Origin: CAZCSH01 sp964501545
GTDB taxonomy: Bacteria > Patescibacteriota > Minisyncoccia > Minisyncoccales > RBG-13-42-11
DNA length: 18,964 nt
Reading direction: 5' to 3'
NCBI GenBank assembly: GCA_964501545.1
Contig: CAZCSH010000010.1
Coordinates: 1-18,964, forward strand
This document shows, piece by piece, positions 1 to 7,510 of the stretch (the stretch's first letter is position 1; the number at the start of each line of letters is the position of its first letter). The notes beneath the pieces were generated by a model. That model was not told where the DNA came from and made no database searches. It saw only the letters and a program-made list of their open reading frames with translations. A program made the translations under genes and the position numbers.

Positions 1-1096
1 CCGGTTTGTTTTTAACCAAAGGTAAAACAGCAACTTTTATTGGCGCTAATTTTTTATCCAACCTTAGAACCACTTCCTCTTCTTTAACGGCTTTGGTTGT
101 CTTGCTTCTGCCACCTTTTATTTCGCAATAAGCATCAATTAAAAAGGCTAAAAAACTCCTGTCCGCTCCGGCTGAAGTTTCAATGATATACGGAAAGTAT
201 TTCTCTTCTTGTCCCTCGCCATACCTTAAATCTTTTCCGGAATGTTTTGAATGATTTGACAGATCCCAATCGCTCCGATTATGGATTCCTTCAATCTCTC
301 TCCAGCCGAAAGGAAATTTATATTCAATATCAACCGCTCTTTTGGCGTAATGGGGAAGGTCTCCTTTAGGAACTTCTTTCACTCTCAAGTTTGACTTTTT
401 AATCCCCAGACTAAGATACCACTTAATTCTTTCTTTTCCCCAAAAATCAAAGAACTTATTAGCTCTTTTTGGCTGGCAAAACCACTGGAGCTCCATCTGC
501 TCAAACTCTCTGGTCCGATAAATAAAATTGCCGGGAGTAATTTCATTACGGAAAGCCTTGCCAATTTGAGCTATACCAAAAGGAATTTTCAGACGAGAAG
601 AATTTAAAACATTCAAAAAATTAACATAAATTCCCTGGCAGGTTTCAGCCCTCAAATAGGTAGTTGATGCTTCATCTTCAAGCGGACCGATGAAAGTTTT
701 CATCATCAAATTGAACTTTCTCGGCTGAGTAATTTCACCGCCGCATTCTGGACATTCTGAATTCTGAATTTTGAATTTTGAATTTACAATTTCGTCAAAA
801 CGAAATCGTTTATGGCATTTTTTACATTCCACCAATTCATCGGCAAAACCAGCAGTCAAATGCCCCGAAGCTTGCCAGACATTCGGACTCATCAAAATGG
901 CTGCATCCAGCCCCACCACATTTTCGTGAAACCTTGTCATTTCTTCCCACCATGCTTTTTTAATATTGTTTTTCATTTCTACTCCCAGAGGTCCAAAGTC
1001 GTAACATGAACCAAAACCACCATAAATCTCAGAGGAGGGGAAAATGAATCCTCTTCTTTTGGCAAGGGAAATAATTTTTGGCATTAAATCTTTCAT
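1..1096 (-). CDS. glyS: Glycyl-tRNA synthetase (alpha2 type), 3' end outside window
   Basis: Charges tRNA-Gly in the cytoplasm. The visible 365 codons, read from ATG at 1096, give the class II core of the single-chain homodimeric (eukaryote/Gram-positive style) enzyme: an N-terminal segment with YDFGPLG near residue 35, a zinc-ribbon-like CxxC pair (C91, C94 and C115, C118), motif 2 around RAETCQGIYVNF and FRNEITPGNF, and the motif 3-like stretch ETSAGADRSFLAFLIDAY. The end of the visible part (LAPIKVAVLPLVKNK) starts the anticodon-binding domain, so the C-terminus lies beyond base 1. It is the last gene of the minus-strand operon and follows the surface-protein gene after a 45-bp triple repeat. 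Residues 104-114, between the two CxxC pairs, are coded by 7-bp tandem repeats. Family identification is firm; no strong ribosome binding site is visible, and the upstream DNA is the repeat itself. Confidence 0.95.
   Translation of the reverse strand, partial: MKDLMPKIISLAKRRGFIFPSSEIYGGFGSCYDFGPLGVEMKNNIKKAWWEEMTRFHENVVGLDAAILMSPNVWQASGHLTAGFADELVECKKCHKRFRFDEIVNSKFKIQNSECPECGGEITQPRKFNLMMKTFIGPLEDEASTTYLRAETCQGIYVNFLNVLNSSRLKIPFGIAQIGKAFRNEITPGNFIYRTREFEQMELQWFCQPKRANKFFDFWGKERIKWYLSLGIKKSNLRVKEVPKGDLPHYAKRAVDIEYKFPFGWREIEGIHNRSDWDLSNHSKHSGKDLRYGEGQEEKYFPYIIETSAGADRSFLAFLIDAYCEIKGGRSKTTKAVKEEEVVLRLDKKLAPIKVAVLPLVKNKP
757..784 (-). repeat. Four tandem 7-bp units inside glyS
   Basis: On the minus strand the sequence is (AATTCAR)x4, two units with A and two with G at the last base, running straight into AATGTCCAGAATGC, which codes for the second CxxC of the zinc ribbon. 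The array adds about ten residues (NSKFKIQNSE) to the loop between the two metal-binding pairs. Seven bases is not a multiple of three, so a change in copy number would break the frame. Confidence 0.85.
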
Positions 1097-1100
1097 AGTT

Positions 1101-1235
1101 TGTCAATGAGTTTCGCTCATCTTCACGCTTCGCTATTGCTCGCGTTGTCAATGAGTTTCGCTCATCTTCACGCTTCGCTATTGCTCGCGTTGTCAATGAG
1201 TTTCGCTCATCTTCACGCTTCGCTATTGCTCGCGT
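1101..1235. repeat. Three perfect tandem copies of a 45-bp hairpin repeat
   Basis: Three identical 45-bp units begin at 1101, 1146 and 1191. Each contains ATGAG-TTTCG-CTCAT (5-bp stem) and, read on the minus strand, the flank AATAGCGAAGCGTGAAG in front of the hairpin. The array fills the gap between the surface-protein stop codon (1235-1237, touching the last unit) and the glyS start at 1096. There are no spacers between units, so this is not a CRISPR array. The same flank plus a different hairpin occurs at 2953-2994, inside argS, and upstream of smpB. Confidence 0.95.
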
Positions 1236-2914
1236 TATTGAATAATAGCTTGGGAACCTGAGACAGAAGGATCATCTGGCAAGATGGTAGTAACAGCCTC
1301 GCTTGTTCTCCTGACTGTTTCACCTGTCCACTGGTCTTGGCCGGAGACTTCTGCCTGATTTATTATGTTTGGAGTTGTGCCCTGCTGTGAAGAAGTGGGG
1401 GTTAATTTTATTTGGAAAGAAATATTGGGAGCAGGAGTGCCTTCTACGCCTTGGGTGGTCTTTAAATCTCCTACCTGCCAGACAATTTCCCGAGATTGGG
1501 AATCAAAAGCGAACTTGGAAGACTCTTCCTCAGGAAATATTCTGCCTGTCAGCTCAACATTAGAAGGCAAAGTGGCTTTTACCTTTACATTGTCCACATC
1601 GTTATAATAATTCTGAACCCGCCACATAATAGTATAAGTTGTGGCTTCCCCTACTTCAGGCGGCAAAGGGCCAGAATTGCCAAAAACCTCATCCTGGAAA
1701 TAACCTTTCTGTTCAACAACCACTCTGGAATTAACTTTATTGGTAATCTCTTCTTCCACTTGGGAAAGATAAATCCTGCTCTTAATTGTTGGGTTCTTTT
1801 CTTCGGCCGAAGATATTTCCCATTCATCCTTCAGCTCAACCCAAAACTCAATTTCCCCTTCTTCCCCTGAATCCAAAAACTGGAGCCTGGAAACTCTTTT
1901 CCAGTCAAAGATGATTGAGTTGTCTCCTTCTGTAAACTGGCCCTGAGGAGCGATTATCGTGCTGAAGTCAAAAGCCGTGCCTTCTAGTTTTACGATTAGA
2001 AAGAGATTGGTCAGAATGCCTTCTCCAATGTTTTTAAAGAAAATCTGGTAATGGAGTGAGTCTCCAGGACTGGCTACATACCTTGGGTTGCCATTTATCT
2101 GTTGGGAAAGGTAGAGAGAGGGTTTAACAATGCTAATGCCCTTGCTAATTTCTTTTAACAAAACAAACTCGCCATCCTGCCAGCTGCCGATCTTAGCTCT
2201 AAAAATCTTCTCTTCTCCAATGCCAGCAAAGACTTTTCCTGAAATCTCAATCCGGCCACCTTCTGCCTTGTTAAGAAGCCCTACCTCCCACTCTGTTTTT
2301 TCCAAAGACTGAGGTAGGGAGCTAACAAACTCAAAGTCAGAAGGATATTCTACTACCACCCTCAAGTCTGACAAAGGATAGTCTGCGTTAGAAAAGTAAT
2401 TCAAACGGAACTTCAGCTCTTTGCCTGATTCAGCTTTGGAAGGCAAATCAAACTCAAAAGTTAAGGGAACCTTTTTAATAATGCTGGTGAAGGTTGTTTC
2501 TGACTCATAACGAGCTTTGAGATTCTTGGGTCTATAGCTTAAGGTGGCTTTAGCCTCCTTGGCTTCTCCTTCTTTTCCTAGAAGCCGGGCCGTGAAACGA
2601 AAGGTTTGTTCTTGGCCTGGATAAATAGCTCCTCCCAAATCCTCTGTGTTTTTGGTCACTCTTTGAGAATCCTCCCCAACTGGAATAGAGTATTTGGGGT
2701 ATTCAAAAACAAGCTCAGGCTCTTCCAAACGAGTGTCTCCATTGTTTTTGTATTTGACAAGGTATTCCACTTCCTCAACCAGGGTAACGTCTTGGGGCCC
2801 CAGTATCTCCAGCTTCAGAATGTCTTTTGAGTAGATGTTCTTTTGGTAATAATAAACACCCAAAATCCCGACCAGGGCTGCTAAAATAATAATTAAGCGG
2901 GTCAGTTTTATCAT
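1235..2914 (-). CDS. Membrane-anchored surface protein with DUF11/CARDB-like beta repeats
   Basis: A 559-aa protein of unknown function. Residues 5-22 form one hydrophobic segment after a short basic start (MIKLTR), suggesting an N-terminal anchor with the rest outside the cell. The remainder is beta-rich, with repeated patterns such as LVKYKNNGDT, YFSNADYPLSDLRVVVEYP, IFFKNIGEGILTNLFLIVKL and WRVQNYYNDVDNVKVKATLP. These resemble the 'conserved repeat'/DUF11 and CARDB families, read here as four or more immunoglobulin-like modules. The tail has no LPXTG or C-terminal helix. ATG at 2914 is preferred: an in-frame start at 2983 would add 23 residues coded largely by a hairpin repeat, just before the hydrophobic segment. 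The gene lies between recO and glyS on the same strand and is probably co-transcribed. A role in adhesion or cell-surface structure is a guess. Confidence 0.75.
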   Translation of the reverse strand: MIKLTRLIIILAALVGILGVYYYQKNIYSKDILKLEILGPQDVTLVEEVEYLVKYKNNGDTRLEEPELVFEYPKYSIPVGEDSQRVTKNTEDLGGAIYPGQEQTFRFTARLLGKEGEAKEAKATLSYRPKNLKARYESETTFTSIIKKVPLTFEFDLPSKAESGKELKFRLNYFSNADYPLSDLRVVVEYPSDFEFVSSLPQSLEKTEWEVGLLNKAEGGRIEISGKVFAGIGEEKIFRAKIGSWQDGEFVLLKEISKGISIVKPSLYLSQQINGNPRYVASPGDSLHYQIFFKNIGEGILTNLFLIVKLEGTAFDFSTIIAPQGQFTEGDNSIIFDWKRVSRLQFLDSGEEGEIEFWVELKDEWEISSAEEKNPTIKSRIYLSQVEEEITNKVNSRVVVEQKGYFQDEVFGNSGPLPPEVGEATTYTIMWRVQNYYNDVDNVKVKATLPSNVELTGRIFPEEESSKFAFDSQSREIVWQVGDLKTTQGVEGTPAPNISFQIKLTPTSSQQGTTPNIINQAEVSGQDQWTGETVRRTSEAVTTILPDDPSVSGSQAIIQ

Positions 2915-2952
2915 AGGCCGAGCTTCTATACCATAATTAACAAAATATATAT

Positions 2953-2994
2953 GGAAGCGAAGGTGAAGATGAGTGTTCTGCACTCATCGCCTGC
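2953..2994 (+). repeat. Dispersed hairpin repeat upstream of the surface-protein gene
   Basis: The flank GGAAGCGAAGGTGAA is followed by a perfect 8-bp stem GATGAGTG / CACTCATC (2968-2975 and 2981-2988, loop TTCTG) and then GCCTGC. It matches the unit at 1101-1235 (opposite orientation) and the copy in argS in the flank, but has a different stem. It lies in the leader between the recO stop (3015) and the chosen start at 2914. Confidence 0.8.
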
Positions 2995-3014
2995 AATTTA
3001 TCTATTCTATCAGA

Positions 3015-3743
3015 TTACTCAATTTGCCTCAAAACTTCAGACAAATATTGTTGGGAAACAGTGCTTAATGATTTAAGAGCTTTCTCTTCTACCTTGAGCT
3101 TAGCTAAAGTCTGCCAGTCGTTCTTAAGAAAGAGTCTGATTATCTTCACTGCGTCTGCCTCTATTGGTTTAGCTGTTCTTGCTTTATTCTGACAATCTTG
3201 GCAGATTAGTCCTCCTTCTTTAGGACTGAAGAAAAGATTTTTGGGAACAGGTTTTTTCTGGCAAAGGCTACACTGAAAAAGTTCTAATTGATAGCCAAGA
3301 AGCGATAGAAGATTCCAAAGAAAGAAGTAGTAAACAATAGCCAATTCTAGCTTCTTTGGCTGCCAACTACCCAGCTTTCCAAACACATCCTCTAGCTGCT
3401 GCCAAATCTTCTCATCTGCCTCCTGACCTTTAATTAAATCATCTGCCAGCTGACTAATCTTATAGGCTAAACTAAGCCGGGCTAAATTTTGCCGCAGGCC
3501 AGGAAAACTCTCCAGCAAAATGGCGTCAGTCAAGGTTTTCTGAATCTTACCTTGAATAAACTCAACCTCTGACAAATAAAAAAGCTCCAATCCCCCTCTT
3601 AATTTTGAACCAATCTTTCTTTCTGCCCGAGCCAACAAATCCAATTTACCATAGTCTTTGGTATAAATTGTAAAAACTCTGTCTGTCTCCCCTCTATCCT
3701 CTTTCTTTAGAATAAAGCCTTGGGTTCGATAATGAAGAGCCAT
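3015..3743 (-). CDS. recO: DNA repair protein RecO
   Basis: RecO helps load RecA on SSB-coated single-stranded DNA in the RecFOR pathway and anneals complementary strands. The 242-aa product has the usual N-terminal OB fold (HYRTQGFILKKEDRGETDRVFTIYT...GK), a helical middle, and a zinc ribbon with C158, C161, C181 and C184 (QCSLCQKK...LICQDCQNK). Length is normal for the family. The start ATG overlaps the stop of the 95-aa gene upstream as TAATG, indicating translational coupling within the argS-ileS operon. No oddities seen. Confidence 0.93.
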   Translation of the reverse strand: MALHYRTQGFILKKEDRGETDRVFTIYTKDYGKLDLLARAERKIGSKLRGGLELFYLSEVEFIQGKIQKTLTDAILLESFPGLRQNLARLSLAYKISQLADDLIKGQEADEKIWQQLEDVFGKLGSWQPKKLELAIVYYFFLWNLLSLLGYQLELFQCSLCQKKPVPKNLFFSPKEGGLICQDCQNKARTAKPIEADAVKIIRLFLKNDWQTLAKLKVEEKALKSLSTVSQQYLSEVLRQIE

Positions 3744-4030
3744 TACTTCAAAAGAGATCTTAAATACCTGATCTGTCTGTCTACTTTTAATCTTTCAGCT
3801 GAAGTCTTAGCCTTGCTTCTCTCTATTGCCAAACTGCCAAGCCCTTTTTGAAAGTCCTCTTTGGAAATCTCTCCCCCGTATTCTCTGCCAAAGAGCTTTC
3901 TCTCCATTTCAACTCTTTCTGCTTGACTGTAAGTTCTGCCACCGGTACCTGGAATATAAGGAGAGACCCTTCTTAAAGTCTGCCTTAGTTCTAAACGAGA
4001 AAGCTTATCTTTTTTGCTGAATAGTCCCAT
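3743..4030 (-). CDS. Conserved small basic protein of unknown function
   Basis: A 95-aa soluble, charged protein that I cannot assign to a characterised family. Features: a short polar start (MGLFSKKDKLS), a central turn-rich segment SPYIPGTGGRTYSQAER, and two helical, lysine/arginine/glutamate-rich stretches (residues 36-62 and 67-95). No cysteines, membrane segments or catalytic motifs are visible. It is joined to both neighbours by TAATG overlaps (ileS stop is downstream-read at 4030 and recO starts at 3743), so it is almost certainly translated and co-expressed with ileS and recO. The basic helical character would suit nucleic-acid or ribosome binding, but that is inference only. Confidence 0.75.
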   Translation of the reverse strand: MGLFSKKDKLSRLELRQTLRRVSPYIPGTGGRTYSQAERVEMERKLFGREYGGEISKEDFQKGLGSLAIERSKAKTSAERLKVDRQIRYLRSLLK

Positions 4031-7000
4031 TAAACCTTCTTAATAGCCAGCCAGAGTTCCAGCTGGCTTATCTTTAATTCTCTTTCCACATCAAACACTT
4101 GTTTTGGCCTCTCTCCTAAAAAGATTTCCTCTATCCTAGCCTCTTTCAAAATTAGTTCCTTGTTCTTTGCTAAAATCTCATTTATCTCTTTTGCCCCAGA
4201 ATACCTGACCTCAATCTTATCTCTGGGGCTTAGCCCTGCTTTCTTTCTCATCTCCTGAATATTCCTGACAACCTCCCTAACTATTCCTTCTTCCCGAAGC
4301 TGAGTTGTAACTTTAGTATCCAGTTTTAAGGTTTTGCCAAAGGTAACCTGCTTGACATTAACTTCTTCCTGAATCAAAGACAAAAGCTCTTTTTCTTTTT
4401 TTAGTTCTTGATTCTTAATTTGTAACCCTGCTAAAGGCTGGCGAACTTTAATAGCAGCTTCAGCCCGTTTTCTCAAAGCCAAATTAATAATCTCTCTGAT
4501 TCTCTCCATCTTGGTTTCTGTCTTTTTGTCTATCAATTTTTTATCAGCCTTTGGCCAGCCTGCCAGATGAACGCTCTTTTTAGAGCCCAACTGCTGATAA
4601 ATAATTTCAGCCAAAAAGGGAACGAAAGGAGCGGTAAGCTCAGCCAACTTAGAAAGACAAAAGAATAAAGTATCAGAAGCCTCCTTTAATTCTCCTTTTC
4701 CCTCTGGTTTTTGAAACCTCTTTCTTGATCTACGAATGTACCATTGGGACAAGTCCTCCACTAAAAATTTCTCAATGGCTCTGGCAGCAGAAGTGATGTT
4801 GTAATCTTCAAGATAATTCGTCACTTCCTGAACCAGTCTGTTTAGCTTTGAAATAACCCATTTGTCTAGAATATTCTTCGCTTTTGGTTTGAGAGGCTTC
4901 CCTTCGGCTCTGTAAGTTTTAAAGAAGAGAAAGGAGTTCCAAAAGGTTAAAATAAATCTTCTAAGAGTTTCAGCAACGTCTTTCTCAGAAAAGAGCTTGG
5001 CATCACCTGGCTGGTTTATTGTAAAAAAGTACCAACGAGTGGTGTCTGCTCCGTACTTTTCAATTATGGAAGCAGGCGCCACGACATTTCCCTTTGACTT
5101 TGACATTTTCTCCCCCTTCTCATCTAGAACATGGCCTAAAGAAATAACGTTTCTGTAAGCCAAGCCCTTTCCTAAAAGATTGGAAATAGCATGAAGGGTG
5201 TAAAACCAACCCCGGGTCTGGTCAACGGCTTCAGCAATGTAGTCTGCTGGAAACTGGACGGCTCGTCCTGAGCCAGTCGAAGGGTCAATTAAATCTTTCT
5301 TCTCAAAAGGATAGTGGTATTGGGCAAAGGGCATGGAGCCCGAATCAAACCAACAATCAATCACTTCAGGAACTCTTTCCATTAAGTTCTGACATTGAGG
5401 ACATCGGAATTTTACTTCATCTATGTAAGGTCTATGGAAATCAAGCTTGCCCTCTTCATTGTACGGCCAGATTTTAAACTCCAGATTTCTCAGTTCTCCG
5501 ACTTTTATCTTTGATTTTAGCCTGTACTTGACGATTTCTTCTGGAGTTAACCCTTTGACAGCTCCTTCCAGGGCGGTCAGTGGCAACTCATGGCCGACAA
5601 TAAGAATAGTTTTCTCTTTGTATTTGCTGTCTATTGCCAGTAAAAATTTATACATTCTTTTTTGAGCGTCAAAATAACTTTCCCCTCCTGGCGCCCTCAC
5701 CCTAAACCTTTCTAAATAATAATCTATTGTCTTTAGCTTCTTTTCTGGGTCCCAAAACCGGGCAGCCTCTTCGACAGATTTTCCGTTCAAGCTACCCATA
5801 TCTAGCTCACGAAGTCTCTTGTCAAAGTTTACTCTCAAACCCAACTCTTCGGCTATAATCTGAGCCGTCTGTTTGGCTCGTAAAAGGTCAGAAGAAAAAA
5901 TAACATCCACTTTCTCCTTTTTTAGCTTTTTGGCAACAGTTTTAATCTGCGTCTTTCCTTTTTCCGTTAGGGGAGTAGGTTTTTTCTCCGGCCAACAGGC
6001 AACAGTTTTTTTGATGTTTCTCAAAGATTCTCCGTGGCGAAGAATAAAGTGTTTGTTGGAAGTAAACTTTTGCTCTAACAAATCTTTTCTGCCGCCAATA
6101 ACTTCTTGATGCTTACACTTTTGGCACTGCCAGATAGGCAAAGGAGTAGCCCAATACCTTTCCCGAGAAAGAGCCCAGTCTTTTATTTCTCTCAACCATT
6201 CCCCAAACCTTCCTTCTCGCAAGTTAGCTGGCACCCATTTAATCTTCTGGTTTTCTCTTATCAAGTCCTTTTTCACCTTTTGCATGTTAATGAACCAGCT
6301 CTCCTTGGCAAAATAGAGCAGAGGGGAAGAGCACCGCCAACAAAAAGGATAATCGTGCTCATACATTTCTTCAGCAAAAAGGAGCCCCTTCTTACGCAAA
6401 GACTCAATAATCAGAGCTTCTGTTTTAAAATCTTTGACATAAAGGCCAGCCAATCCCTCTTTGACATCTTTGGTAAACTTTCCTTCCTCTGTTACTGTGT
6501 GGCAGGTAGGCAAACCGACTTTCCGTCCTAAATTATAATCATCCTCGCCATACATTACAGCTGTATGAACTACGCCGGTTCCTTCCTCTGCAGTCACAAA
6601 GTGAGCAGGGTAAACTTTGTAGGAGGTCTTGGACTTTAAAGGTTCAACGTTAAACAGGGGTTTATATTTCAAACCAACTAAGTCTTTACCTTTTACTTCT
6701 TCAATCACCCGATATTCTTTCCCTAAAACAGACAGTCTTTCTTTAGCTAGAATAACAGTGCCTTTTTTGCTTTTAGCTTTGACATAAGTAAACTTGGGAT
6801 TAATGGCCAGAGCCACGTTTCCCGGCAAGGTCCAAGGAGTAGTTGTCCAAGAAAGAATGGAAACACTCTTCCACTTCTTTTTGTCTGAAACAATCTTAAA
6901 CTTGATATAAATTGCCTTTTCTTTGACTTTTTTGTAACCTTGGGCCACCTCATGACTAGAGAGGCCTGTCCCACACCTTGGACAATAAGGAAGAACTCTA

Positions 7001-7509
7001 TACCCCAAATATAAAAGTCCTTTCTTATAAAGCTGTTTTATTATCCACCAGACAGATTCAATGTACCGGGGTTGATAGGTAATATAAGGATGCTCTAAGT
7101 CCAGCCAGAAACCAATTCTTTCAGTTAATCTCTCCCAGTCCTCTTTATACTTCCAGACAGACTGCTGGCAGAGTTTGTTAAAGCGAGCGATACCAAACTT
7201 CTCAATGTCTTTTTTGCTCTTTAACCCCAATTCTTTTTCAACTTCCAACTCAACTGGTAGGCCATGAGTATCCCAGCCTGCTTTTCTCAAAACCCTAAAG
7301 CCCTGCATGGTTTTATAGCGCAAGACTATGTCTTTGAAAACACGCGACAAAACATGATGAATACCAGGTTGGCCATTAGCTGTTGGAGGACCTTCATAAA
7401 AAACAAAGTTCCGAGCTCGATCTCGTTGCTTTAGACTCTTTTCAAAAGTCCTGTTCTCCCGCCAGAACTTTATTATCTTCTTTTCCAATTGAGGAAGATT
7501 AAAATCCAT
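4030..7509 (-). CDS. ileS: Isoleucyl-tRNA synthetase with an internal histidine-phosphatase domain
   Basis: Charges tRNA-Ile and edits mischarged Val-tRNA. The 1159-aa chain shows the class I signature as PGIHH (residues 48-52, a variant usual in one IleRS clade), a first zinc knuckle (C176, C179), CP1 editing domain (WTTTPWT at 221-227, GEDDYN at 321-326), WALSRERYWATPLPIW, a second knuckle split into C462/C465 and C703/C706, DCWFDSGSMP, DQTRGWFYTL and KMSKS (801-805), then the helical anticodon domain. Between the two halves of the second knuckle lies a complete histidine phosphatase (about 485-680). Residues 742-750 are a repeat-derived insert. Without the phosphatase the chain is about 960 aa, and the general pattern fits the eukaryote-like IleRS type. 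It starts 1 bp after the argS stop and its stop overlaps the next gene as TAATG. Confidence 0.95.
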   Translation of the reverse strand: MDFNLPQLEKKIIKFWRENRTFEKSLKQRDRARNFVFYEGPPTANGQPGIHHVLSRVFKDIVLRYKTMQGFRVLRKAGWDTHGLPVELEVEKELGLKSKKDIEKFGIARFNKLCQQSVWKYKEDWERLTERIGFWLDLEHPYITYQPRYIESVWWIIKQLYKKGLLYLGYRVLPYCPRCGTGLSSHEVAQGYKKVKEKAIYIKFKIVSDKKKWKSVSILSWTTTPWTLPGNVALAINPKFTYVKAKSKKGTVILAKERLSVLGKEYRVIEEVKGKDLVGLKYKPLFNVEPLKSKTSYKVYPAHFVTAEEGTGVVHTAVMYGEDDYNLGRKVGLPTCHTVTEEGKFTKDVKEGLAGLYVKDFKTEALIIESLRKKGLLFAEEMYEHDYPFCWRCSSPLLYFAKESWFINMQKVKKDLIRENQKIKWVPANLREGRFGEWLREIKDWALSRERYWATPLPIWQCQKCKHQEVIGGRKDLLEQKFTSNKHFILRHGESLRNIKKTVACWPEKKPTPLTEKGKTQIKTVAKKLKKEKVDVIFSSDLLRAKQTAQIIAEELGLRVNFDKRLRELDMGSLNGKSVEEAARFWDPEKKLKTIDYYLERFRVRAPGGESYFDAQKRMYKFLLAIDSKYKEKTILIVGHELPLTALEGAVKGLTPEEIVKYRLKSKIKVGELRNLEFKIWPYNEEGKLDFHRPYIDEVKFRCPQCQNLMERVPEVIDCWFDSGSMPFAQYHYPFEKKDLIDPSTGSGRAVQFPADYIAEAVDQTRGWFYTLHAISNLLGKGLAYRNVISLGHVLDEKGEKMSKSKGNVVAPASIIEKYGADTTRWYFFTINQPGDAKLFSEKDVAETLRRFILTFWNSFLFFKTYRAEGKPLKPKAKNILDKWVISKLNRLVQEVTNYLEDYNITSAARAIEKFLVEDLSQWYIRRSRKRFQKPEGKGELKEASDTLFFCLSKLAELTAPFVPFLAEIIYQQLGSKKSVHLAGWPKADKKLIDKKTETKMERIREIINLALRKRAEAAIKVRQPLAGLQIKNQELKKEKELLSLIQEEVNVKQVTFGKTLKLDTKVTTQLREEGIVREVVRNIQEMRKKAGLSPRDKIEVRYSGAKEINEILAKNKELILKEARIEEIFLGERPKQVFDVERELKISQLELWLAIKKV
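5257..5286 (-). repeat. Repeat-derived in-frame insert in ileS (DPSTGSGRA)
   Basis: On the minus strand the bases from 5286 read CCCTTCGACTGGCTCAGG followed by ACGAGC; GCTCAGGACGAGC is an imperfect palindrome. It codes for DPSTGSGRAVQ, placed between KKDLI and FPADYIAEAVDQTRGW, where other IleRS proteins run directly from the KKDL-like segment into FPADFI. I recall closely similar CCCTTCGACTGGCTCAG sequences as dispersed repeats in CPR genomes; that is memory, not a search result. Confidence 0.65.
5470..6057 (-). other. Histidine-phosphatase (phosphoglycerate-mutase-like) domain embedded in IleRS
   Basis: IleRS residues about 485-680. All hallmark residues of the clan are present in order: RHGES at 491-495 (phospho-accepting His492), the second arginine in SSDLLRAKQTAQ, the acid in LRELDMGSLNGK, PGGESY, and the second histidine in IVGHELP (His640). 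The domain follows CQKCKHQEVIGG and gives way to DFHRPYIDEV and the second CxxC, so it is inserted in a loop of a zinc knuckle without breaking the frame or the synthetase core. Substrate cannot be told from sequence; the RHG/PGGES pattern fits broad small-molecule phosphatases such as the CobC/PhoE-like group. Confidence 0.9.
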
Positions 7510-7510
7510 A

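Noticed and set aside
1101..1235. Possible CRISPR array
   Set aside because: The 45-bp units are directly abutting and identical, with no spacers and no cas genes nearby.
2915..2983. 23-residue N-terminal extension of the surface protein
   Set aside because: It is mostly coded by a dispersed hairpin repeat and would put a polar segment before the natural membrane anchor; ATG at 2914 gives a normal start.
6747..6974. 75-codon minus-strand frame within ileS
   Set aside because: A shadow frame of the IleRS editing domain; composition and lack of a start signal argue against a gene.
7354..7365. Degenerate HIGH motif (PGIHH) as a sign of an inactive IleRS
   Set aside because: This form is usual in one bacterial clade of eukaryote-like IleRS, and KMSKS and the remaining core motifs are intact.
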